Assembly: GCA_900550185.1 (NCBI GenBank) | Contig: URRN01000134.1 | Location: 1-5,715, forward strand | Source: an uncultured Collinsella sp. | GTDB lineage: Bacteria > Actinomycetota > Coriobacteriia > Coriobacteriales > Coriobacteriaceae | Length of the DNA stretch: 5,715 nt | Reading direction: 5' to 3' | Shown: piece by piece, positions 1 to 5,215 of the stretch | Position numbering within the stretch: the first letter of the stretch is position 1 | How the letters are laid out: the number at the start of each line of letters is the position of its first letter | Position numbers and translations under genes: made by a program | The notes under the pieces: model-generated | The model's input: only the letters and a program-made list of their open reading frames with translations | Told to the model about the DNA's origin: nothing | The model's database searches: none

Positions 1-939
1 CAGGTCGACTTTTTGGTGATGTTTGCCTTCCTGCTTATGGTGAGCCGTATCTATGCACCCTTTGACCAGGCTTTAATGTTAATGTCCGAGCTGTTTGCCG
101 CCGAGTCGTCTGCCAAGCGCATGCGTTCCATCATGGAAGAGCCTGTGGCGCGGGGTAGCGAGAAATTTGAGCCCGTGGGCCACGATGTGGTGTTCGATCA
201 CGTGGCATTTGGCTATGGTGCGGGCGAGGACGGCCGCGCCGGCGAGAAAGTTCTTACCGATGTGAGCTTTACCGCCAAGGAAGGCGAAGTTACGGCGCTG
301 GTCGGTCCTTCGGGTTCCGGTAAGTCCACGGTGAGCCGCCTTGCCGCGCGCTTTTGGGATGCCACCGCGGGCAAGGTTACCGTGGGCGGTGTGGATGTTG
401 CAAGCGTCGATCCCGAGGTACTGCTGCGTGATTACGCTATTGTGTTCCAAGACGTGCTGCTCTTTGACGACACGGTGATGGGAAACATCCGCCTCGGGCG
501 TCGTGATGCCACCGATGAGGAAGTGCTTGCGGCCGCGCGTGCCGCCAACTGCGACGAGTTCGTGAACCGCATGCCGCAGGGCTACGACACCATGATCGGC
601 GAGAACGGCTCCAAGCTGTCCGGCGGCGAGCGCCAGCGCATCTCTATCGCCCGCGCACTGCTCAAAGACGCGCCCATCGTGCTGTTGGACGAGGCGACGG
701 CAAGCTTGGATGTGGAGAATGAGACCGTGGTACAGCAGGCACTCTCCCGTCTGCTTGCAGGTAAGACGGTTATCGTTATTGCCCACCGTATGCGTACGGT
801 GGAAAATGCCGACAAAATCGTTGTACTCAAGGATGGTGTGGTTGCCGAGCAGGGCACTCCGGCGCAGCTCAAGGCGGCAGGTGGAGAATTCGCACGCATG
901 GTGGCGCTGCAAAAGGAAGCAGCTACCTGGCAGTTGTAA
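1..939 (+). CDS. ABC exporter, C-terminal part (end of permease plus ATPase domain), 5' end cut by window
   Basis: The reading frame is open from base 1, so the gene starts outside the window and only the last 312 residues are present. ABC exporters with permease and ATPase fused in one chain are usually about 570-620 residues. Residues 1-20 are hydrophobic and look like the last transmembrane helix, followed by the usual linker into the nucleotide-binding domain. Counting from the window start, that domain shows Walker A GPSGSGKST (102-110), the Q-loop in VFQD (Q150), the signature LSGGERQR (206-213), Walker B IVLLDE (226-231, catalytic E231), the D-loop SLD and the switch histidine in IAHR (H262). 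All ATP-site residues are therefore intact. Such proteins act as homo- or heterodimers in the cytoplasmic membrane and export drugs, lipids, peptides or siderophore-type compounds. The substrate cannot be told from this part. It may pair with a second half-transporter encoded upstream. Confidence 0.95.
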   Translation, partial: QVDFLVMFAFLLMVSRIYAPFDQALMLMSELFAAESSAKRMRSIMEEPVARGSEKFEPVGHDVVFDHVAFGYGAGEDGRAGEKVLTDVSFTAKEGEVTALVGPSGSGKSTVSRLAARFWDATAGKVTVGGVDVASVDPEVLLRDYAIVFQDVLLFDDTVMGNIRLGRRDATDEEVLAAARAANCDEFVNRMPQGYDTMIGENGSKLSGGERQRISIARALLKDAPIVLLDEATASLDVENETVVQQALSRLLAGKTVIVIAHRMRTVENADKIVVLKDGVVAEQGTPAQLKAAGGEFARMVALQKEAATWQL

Positions 940-947
940 GAAGGGGC

Positions 948-964
948 AAAGGGACAGTCCCTTT
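948..964 (+). terminator. Short hairpin after the ABC gene, weak terminator candidate
   Basis: AAAGGGA-CAG-TCCCTTT is a perfect 7-bp inverted repeat with a 3-nt loop, 8 bp after the stop codon. The sequence after it (CTCACA) has no T-run, so it is a poor intrinsic terminator. It may instead be a copy of a short dispersed palindrome; I have an unverified impression that similar AAAGGGACnGTCCCTTT elements are common in Coriobacteria. Confidence 0.4.
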
Positions 965-970
965 CTCACA

Positions 971-999
971 TTGACAATCGGTTACTCCGCATCGTTAAT
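971..999 (+). promoter_or_regulatory. Promoter of the metal-efflux operon
   Basis: A perfect -35 TTGACA (971-976) is followed after 17 bp by GTTAAT (994-999), which matches four of six -10 positions. Transcription would start near 1005-1007 and give a leader of about 130 nt before the small gene. This supports the view that the operon is separate from the upstream ABC gene. Read by eye only. Confidence 0.55.
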
Positions 1000-1006
1000 T
1001 TTCAAA

Positions 1007-1026
1007 AGGTTAGCCATGGCTGACCT
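1007..1026 (+). promoter_or_regulatory. Candidate operator, 20-bp near-palindrome at the predicted transcription start
   Basis: AGGTTAGCCATGGCTGACCT is symmetric at nine of ten base pairs; only T1011/G1022 breaks it. It begins at the predicted start site of the promoter at 971-999, where a bound repressor would block transcription. The half-sites AGGTTAG and CTGACCT resemble those of DtxR/IdeR-family metal repressors (AGGTTAG-S-CTAACCT), but here they are 6 bp apart rather than 1. Metal control is inferred from the downstream genes. Confidence 0.45.
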
Positions 1027-1061
1027 AGATAGTTAGATAAAATTGAGGTATTTCAAAAGCG

Positions 1062-1119
1062 TGCTCGAGCAAACTTGTTTACTCGGGTGCTGAAGCACCA
1101 TGCCGCGTCCAATGCGGCA
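1062..1119 (+). other. Structured 5' leader with three small hairpins/palindromes
   Basis: The leader of the small gene holds TGCTCGAGCA (1062-1071, perfect 10-bp palindrome), GGTGC-TGAA-GCACC (1086-1099, 5-bp stem) and TGCCGC-GTCCAAT-GCGGCA (1101-1119, 6-bp stem). The last ends two bases before the Shine-Dalgarno site AGGGGGAAG (1122-1130). It could modulate translation. I could not fit it to a known riboswitch. Confidence 0.35.
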
Positions 1120-1134
1120 AAAGGGGGAAGCAAC

Positions 1135-1380
1135 ATGAAGAAGTCGACGTTCAATACCCTGCTTGTCGGTGGCGGTTTTCTGCTTGGCACGGCCGGCATC
1201 AAGCTGCTTACCAGCGCTCCGGTCAAGAATGCCTGCGTGCAGGGTATTGCGTGCGGTATGCGCATCAAGAACGGCTACCAGGACATGGTCGAGCAGGCCA
1301 AGGCTAATGTCGACGACATGGTTGCCGAGGCTGCTTACATCACCCAGAGCGAGGCCGCTGCTGACGAGGCAGCCGAGTAA
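1135..1380 (+). CDS. Small membrane-anchored protein paired with the P-type ATPase (DUF6110/DUF1490/PacL-like)
   Basis: This is an 81-residue protein. The ATG at 1135 was chosen because AGGGGGAAG (1122-1130) sits at ideal spacing before it; an in-frame TTG at 1075 would read through the leader hairpins and has no comparable ribosome site. Residues 8-25 (TLLVGGGFLLGTAGIKLL) form a short glycine-rich hydrophobic helix. They are followed by a basic/amphipathic stretch (29-49, with C34 and C40) and an acidic alanine-rich helix (50-81). The pattern of glycine-rich membrane helix, a P-V-K/R segment and a long charged helix recalls DUF6110 proteins of Firmicutes. It also recalls mycobacterial DUF1490/PacL proteins, which are encoded beside metal-exporting ATPases and act as their membrane partners or metal chaperones. 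It lies 18 bp before the ATPase, so co-expression is very likely. Unlike PacL1 it has no histidine-rich tail; its end is only acidic. Family membership is from memory. Confidence 0.85.
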   Translation: MKKSTFNTLLVGGGFLLGTAGIKLLTSAPVKNACVQGIACGMRIKNGYQDMVEQAKANVDDMVAEAAYITQSEAAADEAAE

Positions 1381-1398
1381 CGCTCCCAGGCACAAACT

Positions 1399-3474
1399 AT
1401 GAGATTCTCGATTATTAGCGAGATCCCCGGCAGGACCCGTCTTCAATTGGCGGGTCCTGTGCCAGAGAGCGATCTCGATGCACTTCTTAAGCTTGGCGGC
1501 GACATCGACGGCGTACACAAGGTGCGCGTATATGGCCGTATTGGCCAGATGGCGCTCGAATACGACGAGCAGCGTCGCGCGGCCGTGCTGGCCGCCGTCG
1601 GTGCACTCGACGCTCAGGCCATTGCCGACGCAAAGACAGGCTACGTGATGCAGCTTGAGCCACGCAAGCACAAGCTCGTCATGGACCTTGCCACACTTAT
1701 CGGTGCCCACTACGCGCGCCGCTGGTTCTTGCCGACGCCTCTGCGTGCGGTGTTTGTCGTGGCCGGCTACATGGCATTTTTGCGCGCTGCCCTTCATGAG
1801 CTCGCGCGGCCGCGCCTGACCGTTCCCGTGCTCGACGCTTCGGCCATCGGTATCTCGTTTGTCAAACGTGATGTCGACACCGCGGGCCAGACGATGTTCC
1901 TGCTCAACGTGGGCGAGCTGCTCGAGGACTACACCCGCGCCATGAGCGAAAACGAGCTCATCAACTCGCTGCTCGACGTGCCCGACAAGGCGCAAAAGGT
2001 CGTCGGCGACACCGAGGTAAGCGTTGCCGCGACCGAGCTTGAGCCCGGCGATTTGGTCGCCGTGCGCACTGGCATGTCCATTTGCATTGACGGTGTTGTT
2101 GAGCAGGGGAGCGCCATGGTAAACCAGGCGACCCTGACCGGCGAGCCGCTGGCCGTCGAGCGCAGCGTGGGCGACGACGTGTTCGCCGGTACCGTCGTGG
2201 AAGACGGCGGCATCTTGGTGCGCGTGCGCGCCAATACGGCGCAAACCAAACTGCGCTCAATCGTCTCGCTCGTGCAGACGGCCGACTCGCTCAAGTCCGA
2301 GGGTCAGTCGCACATGGAGGACCTCGCCAATAAGATCGTCCCGTGGAACTTCCTGCTCGCGGGCCTGGTTGCGCTCACCACGCGCAGCCTCATCAAGACC
2401 TCCGCGGCACTGATGGTCGACTACTCGTGCGCGCTCAAGCTCACGGGTTCGGTCGCCGTCATGACTGCCATGAGCGATGCTGCCAAGATGGGCGTCATGG
2501 TCAAGGGTGCGAAGTACTTTGAGTCGTTTGCCAAGGCTGACACCATTGTGTTTGATAAGACCGGCACGCTTACCGAGGCGCAGCCGCGTCTTGCCTGCGT
2601 GCTCACCACCGATGGCTGGAGCGAGGACGAGATCCTGCGCCTTTCCGCTTGCTTGGAGGAGCATTTTCCGCATCCGGTGGCGCGTGCCGTGGTCAATGCG
2701 GCACGCGAGCGCGGGCTCGAGCATCGCGAGCGCCATGCCGCCGTCGAGTACATCGTGGCGCACGGCATCGCTTCGTCCATTGAAGGGCGTCGCGCGATTA
2801 TCGGCTCGGCACACTTTGTGTTTGAAGACGAGAGCGCGCAGCTCGATTCCGACATTAAGGAGCGCATTGAGTCCCAGATGCAGGGCCTGTCGCCGCTGTA
2901 TCTGGCGGTCGATGGAAAGGTTGTCGGCGTGCTCGGCATCGAAGATCCGCTCAAGGCCGGGGTCCGCGAGGCCATTGCCGACCTGCATGCGCTGGGCGTC
3001 AAGCACGTGGTCATGCTCACGGGTGACTCCGAGCGCACGGCCGAGCGCATCGCGCGCGAGGCGGGTGTCGACGAGTTTAAGGCCGAGCTGCTGCCCGAGG
3101 ACAAATACGCGTATGTGGAGCGCATTAAGAGCGAGGGGCGCCACGTTGCCATGGTGGGCGACGGCGTCAACGACTCACCGGCGCTGGGCCTGGCCGACGT
3201 GGGCCTGGCCATGGGTGGCGGAAGCGACATCGCCAAGGAGGTCGCCGATATCATCCTGACCGATACGGATCTGGCCGCAATCGTGCGCCTGCGCCGCATG
3301 AGTCAGGGCCTCATTGATCGTCTGACGAGCTCCTACTCTAAGGTGATGCTCACCAACTCGGCGCTGTTGGCATTGGGTATTACCGGCATGATCACTCCGC
3401 AGACGTCGTCACTGCTGCACAACGGCTCAACGATCGCCTACAGCCTGAGCAACGCGAAGGCCTACCTGCGTTAG
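1399..3474 (+). CDS. P1B-type metal-transporting ATPase, CtpC-like
   Basis: This 691-residue protein is of normal length for a P1B ATPase. Residues 1-75 form a ferredoxin-like metal-associated domain without CxxC; they begin with a GRTRLQL motif (11-17) as I recall for CtpC. Hydrophobic segments follow around 105-130 and 150-180. The actuator domain carries TGEP (247-250). Membrane helices lie near 313-332 and 335-357, the second with DYSCALKL (341-348). The phosphorylation motif is DKTGT (D386). HP (425-426) is the P1B hallmark in the nucleotide domain, followed by TGDS (541-544) and the hinge GDGVND (587-592). The last helices (about 651-691) contain HNGST. It should pump a divalent metal out of the cytoplasm using ATP. 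CtpC precedent suggests Zn or Mn; the metal is not proven here. The usual CPC/SPC membrane motif is replaced by SCA with no proline. The ribosome site is weak (CAGG, 1387-1390), which may mean coupling to the small gene 18 bp upstream. Confidence 0.93.
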   Translation: MRFSIISEIPGRTRLQLAGPVPESDLDALLKLGGDIDGVHKVRVYGRIGQMALEYDEQRRAAVLAAVGALDAQAIADAKTGYVMQLEPRKHKLVMDLATLIGAHYARRWFLPTPLRAVFVVAGYMAFLRAALHELARPRLTVPVLDASAIGISFVKRDVDTAGQTMFLLNVGELLEDYTRAMSENELINSLLDVPDKAQKVVGDTEVSVAATELEPGDLVAVRTGMSICIDGVVEQGSAMVNQATLTGEPLAVERSVGDDVFAGTVVEDGGILVRVRANTAQTKLRSIVSLVQTADSLKSEGQSHMEDLANKIVPWNFLLAGLVALTTRSLIKTSAALMVDYSCALKLTGSVAVMTAMSDAAKMGVMVKGAKYFESFAKADTIVFDKTGTLTEAQPRLACVLTTDGWSEDEILRLSACLEEHFPHPVARAVVNAARERGLEHRERHAAVEYIVAHGIASSIEGRRAIIGSAHFVFEDESAQLDSDIKERIESQMQGLSPLYLAVDGKVVGVLGIEDPLKAGVREAIADLHALGVKHVVMLTGDSERTAERIAREAGVDEFKAELLPEDKYAYVERIKSEGRHVAMVGDGVNDSPALGLADVGLAMGGGSDIAKEVADIILTDTDLAAIVRLRRMSQGLIDRLTSSYSKVMLTNSALLALGITGMITPQTSSLLHNGSTIAYSLSNAKAYLR

Positions 3475-3498
3475 CAGACGTGTTCGCCCACGTTATCT

Positions 3499-3544
3499 GG
3501 CCTGCGCCCAGACGGCATCGGTGTCGTCTGGGCGCAGGCCTTTT
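3499..3544 (+). terminator. Strong intrinsic terminator of the metal-efflux operon
   Basis: A perfect 16-bp inverted repeat has GGCCTGCGCCCAGACG (3499-3514) as left arm and its complement at 3525-3540. It can extend by three more pairs, including one G-U, to a TCGG tetraloop (3518-3521). TTTT (3541-3544) follows directly. It lies 24 bp after the ATPase stop codon. Confidence 0.93.
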
Positions 3545-3548
3545 GCAT

Positions 3549-3577
3549 TTGACCATCTGCTAGCTTCTCTATATAGT
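3549..3577 (+). promoter_or_regulatory. Promoter of the toxin-antitoxin operon
   Basis: TTGACC (3549-3554) and TATAGT (3572-3577) are each one base from consensus, with exactly 17 bp between them. The -35 begins only 4 bp after the T-run of the preceding terminator. The predicted start near 3584 lies inside the operator repeats. Confidence 0.8.
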
Positions 3578-3597
3578 GTTGCTAGCGGTGCTAGCAA
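3559..3597 (+). promoter_or_regulatory. GCTAGC operator repeats of the toxin-antitoxin operon
   Basis: The hexamer palindrome GCTAGC occurs three times: 3559-3564 in the promoter spacer, and 3581-3586 and 3590-3595 at the start site. The last two form a larger inverted repeat, TTGCTAGC-ggt-GCTAGCAA (3579-3597). Ribbon-helix-helix antitoxins usually bind such repeats over their own promoter to repress it, so autoregulation is the natural reading. Confidence 0.7.
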
Positions 3598-3617
3598 TTG
3601 AAGGGAGCGGGATCAAC

Positions 3618-3971
3618 GTGGGTGCTGTTAGCGGCATGGCGCAGGTGAACGTTCGCGTGGATCGCCAGGTCAAGAACCGTGCCGAGGAGGCGCTGCGGCT
3701 TTCGGGCGGGTCACTGCCCGAGCTCATCAAAAAGGTGGTGGCCAAGGTCGCGCAGGGTGGCGGGCAGTGCGAGGAAGTGCTTGCGGCCGTCGACGACCGG
3801 CAGCAGGCCGTCGCGCCCGATACTCCGTTCGCCGCATCATGGGCGGCGGCGGATCAGCTTTACGCGGACCTGGGCATCGCTACGTCGCCCGTATCCGACG
3901 ATCGCGATTGGGACACAATCTATTCCGAAGCCATGGATGAGCATTATCGCCAAAAGGGGATGATCCAGTGA
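3618..3971 (+). CDS. RelB/DinJ-like ribbon-helix-helix antitoxin
   Basis: This is a 117-residue protein. Its N-terminal part (7-45), starting MAQVNVRVD, has the beta strand of a ribbon-helix-helix DNA-binding fold. It is followed by a first helix (KNRAEEALRLSG) and a second helix (SLPELIKKVVAKVA), as in RelB/DinJ antitoxins. The acidic, tryptophan- and tyrosine-containing tail (about 93-117) is the likely toxin-neutralising part. The GTG at 3618 was chosen because AAGGGAG (3601-3607) precedes it. An upstream GTG at 3576 overlaps the -10 box and would precede the transcript start. ATG 3636 matches the usual family start MAQ but lacks a ribosome site, so it remains an alternative. It should bind and inhibit the toxin encoded directly after it and repress the operon through the GCTAGC repeats. 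It is longer than typical DinJ (about 85 residues). Confidence 0.85.
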   Translation: MGAVSGMAQVNVRVDRQVKNRAEEALRLSGGSLPELIKKVVAKVAQGGGQCEEVLAAVDDRQQAVAPDTPFAASWAAADQLYADLGIATSPVSDDRDWDTIYSEAMDEHYRQKGMIQ

Positions 3972-4483
3972 GTGGGGCGCCTCTCAAGATCATGGTGGAC
4001 GCCAACGTATGGGTTGATTCGTTTTGCGTCGACCATGCCGAGTCGCTTGCCGCGCGTGCGTTTATTGGGCAGGCGACGGAGACGGGGGCGTTGCTGTTCT
4101 TCCCGGTGCATATCGCCAAGGACGTGCTGTACGTTGTCCAACACGAGCTGAAGCGTAGCGTTCTTGCCAGCGGGGGAGCGCTCGACGAGGCTTCTGCCCG
4201 TGCAATTGGCGATGTGGCGTTGGCGTTTGTTCGGAACATGACCGAAAACGTCACGGCCGTGGGTGCAGATGCGTCGGACCTTTGGCTCGCCGACAAATAC
4301 TTAGCGCTCCATCGCGATTACGAGGACAACTTGGTGCTCGCCGCTTGCAAGCGCGCACAGGTCGATTACTTGGTGACCAACGATCGCAAGCTGCTCGAAC
4401 ATGCCGATCTTGCAGCAAAGACACCTCGTCAAATGATGCCGATTCTTGCTTTGGCCGAACGCGGCGGCGCGGCTATCGGTTGA
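3968..4483 (+). CDS. PIN-domain toxin (putative ribonuclease)
   Basis: This is a 171-residue protein. The GTG start overlaps the antitoxin stop as GTGA (3968-3971) and is preceded by AAGGGGA (3954-3960) at 7-nt spacing, a translationally coupled arrangement typical of toxin-antitoxin pairs. PIN-fold marks are IMVDANVWVD (D11, the first metal-binding acid), DYEDNLVLAAC (117-127, acids at D117, E119 and D120) and DYLVTNDRKLL (133-143, D139). These acids would hold Mg/Mn for RNA cleavage. PIN toxins such as VapC cut tRNA, rRNA or mRNA and stop growth when the antitoxin is lost. The target is not predictable here. Acid positions were assigned by eye; no catalytic position looks missing, so the toxin is probably active. 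Confidence 0.88.
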   Translation: MSGAPLKIMVDANVWVDSFCVDHAESLAARAFIGQATETGALLFFPVHIAKDVLYVVQHELKRSVLASGGALDEASARAIGDVALAFVRNMTENVTAVGADASDLWLADKYLALHRDYEDNLVLAACKRAQVDYLVTNDRKLLEHADLAAKTPRQMMPILALAERGGAAIG

Positions 4484-4495
4484 CGCGAACTGTTT

Positions 4496-4532
4496 GCGGG
4501 CCTCTTGGACGACGATGCGCCAAGGGGCCCGC
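4496..4532 (+). terminator. Hairpin shared by convergent genes, possible two-way terminator
   Basis: The left arm GCGGGCCTCTTGG (4496-4508) pairs with CCAAGGGGCCCGC (4520-4532) over 13 bp with one G-U and an 11-nt loop. It lies 12 bp after the toxin stop and 9 bp beyond the stop of the opposite-strand gene. Neither side has a proper T-run; the + side is mildly T-rich (TCTGCTATTTAC). Termination in both directions is plausible but unproven. Confidence 0.55.
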
Positions 4533-4541
4533 GTCTGCTAT

Positions 4542-4976
4542 TTACAAAAGCTCGGCCTTGATGGCGTGACTTTCTGCGAGCTGCTCGGCTGCCTTTTCGT
4601 CGGAGCTGTCGAGTGCTGCCAGACTGCGGTAGACCCACTCGTTGACCTGGGTGTTCTTGACGCCTGCGGTCTGCATAAGGGCGCCTACCTCGCGGATTGC
4701 TGCGAGCAGATCGGCTTTGGGGCCCGCGAGCTCGACCTCGATGCCGTGGTAGGCGGACACGCCTCGGTTCTCACTCACGTGGTCGATAAAGCCCTTGACG
4801 GTCTCAAGCTGCTGGGCGAGAGCAGCATCATCGTCAGCGTCCAGCGCGACGAGTGCGTTCGATACCGTGAGGGCGGGATGTCCGCAGGGGACAAAGCCTT
4901 CGATGACATCCATAGCTTCGGTAATGGTTGAGCCCAGGCCTGCGAGGGCATTGACGAGTTGCTGCTTGGTATCCAT
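4542..4976 (-). CDS. Hypothetical acidic helical protein with an internal duplication
   Basis: This is a 144-residue protein that I do not recognise. The start is supported by GAAAGGA on the minus strand (4982-4988), five bases before the ATG. It is acidic, alanine- and leucine-rich, with no signal peptide or membrane helix, and has one cysteine (C31) and one tryptophan (W114). It is probably a soluble all-helical cytoplasmic protein. Residues about 3-60 and 86-140 look like two diverged copies of one unit. TKQQLVNALAGLG aligns with PKADLLAAIREVG, and NALVALDADDDAALAQQLE (40-58) aligns with RSLAALDSSDEKAAEQLAE (117-135). The gene stands alone between a convergent toxin-antitoxin operon and divergently placed ssrA. 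Nothing in the sequence or the context gives a function. Confidence 0.8.
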   Translation of the reverse strand: MDTKQQLVNALAGLGSTITEAMDVIEGFVPCGHPALTVSNALVALDADDDAALAQQLETVKGFIDHVSENRGVSAYHGIEVELAGPKADLLAAIREVGALMQTAGVKNTQVNEWVYRSLAALDSSDEKAAEQLAESHAIKAELL

Positions 4977-5010
4977 ATCGGTCCTTTCGACGGGTCAATT
5001 TTGCTTGGCG

Positions 5011-5038
5011 AAAATATACGTGACGCGATCGGTAACAA
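5011..5038 (-). promoter_or_regulatory. Possible promoter of the minus-strand hypothetical gene
   Basis: On the minus strand TTGTTA (5038-5033) is followed by an AT-rich block read as TATATT (5018-5013, 14-bp spacer) or TATTTT (5016-5011, 16-bp spacer). It lies about 35 bp before the start codon. The match is modest and the spacing not ideal. Confidence 0.3.
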
Positions 5039-5084
5039 AAGTGCGAAGTGCGGCGCACATTGGGGTCTTCACAGCTCGTGCATA

Positions 5085-5117
5085 GGACAGCTGTCCGCTT
5101 TCAGAACGTGGTAAGAT
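5085..5117 (+). promoter_or_regulatory. Candidate ssrA promoter with overlapping palindrome
   Basis: TGG-TAAGAT (5109-5117) is an extended -10 with four of six -10 matches. No good -35 is present; that position instead falls on the perfect 12-bp palindrome GGACAGCTGTCC (5085-5096). The start would be near 5124, leaving a precursor leader of about 90 nt to be removed from the 5' end of tmRNA by RNase P. No better promoter was seen closer to the RNA. Confidence 0.35.
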
Positions 5118-5130
5118 AACACTCCACAAG

Positions 5131-5192
5131 CGGGGCTCGCCCCGTATGTTCCTTGAAAAGTCGACGGTTATCGGGTGTTTGCAGGCCCGATA
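5131..5192 (+). other. Two hairpins in the ssrA upstream region
   Basis: The stretch 4977-5215 has no gene. Besides the promoter candidates it holds CGGGG-CTCG-CCCCG (5131-5144) and TATCGGG/CCCGATA (5169-5175 with 5186-5192, 10-nt loop). If ssrA is transcribed from near 5124, both lie in the removed leader and could guide processing or pausing. No role is known. Confidence 0.3.
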
Positions 5193-5215
5193 CCATCCAG
5201 ACTTTCCCGACATTC

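Noticed and set aside
79..969. Long minus-strand frame opposite the ABC gene
   Set aside because: It is an antisense shadow; the + strand carries every ATPase motif in the correct order.
1040..1130. yybP-ykoY (Mn) or other metal riboswitch in the efflux leader
   Set aside because: The conserved loop sequences of the Mn riboswitch were not found and the hairpins do not fit its fold. The leader is kept only as an unassigned structured region.
1033..3144. Long open frames on the minus strand opposite the ATPase gene (1033-2244 and 2257-3144)
   Set aside because: They mirror the codon pattern of the strongly supported ATPase, have no family motifs or ribosome sites, and their translations are low-complexity histidine/arginine-rich sequences typical of antisense frames in GC-rich DNA.
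3576..3617. Upstream GTG start (3576) for the antitoxin
   Set aside because: It overlaps the -10 box TATAGT and lies before the predicted transcript start; the GTG at 3618 has a Shine-Dalgarno site.
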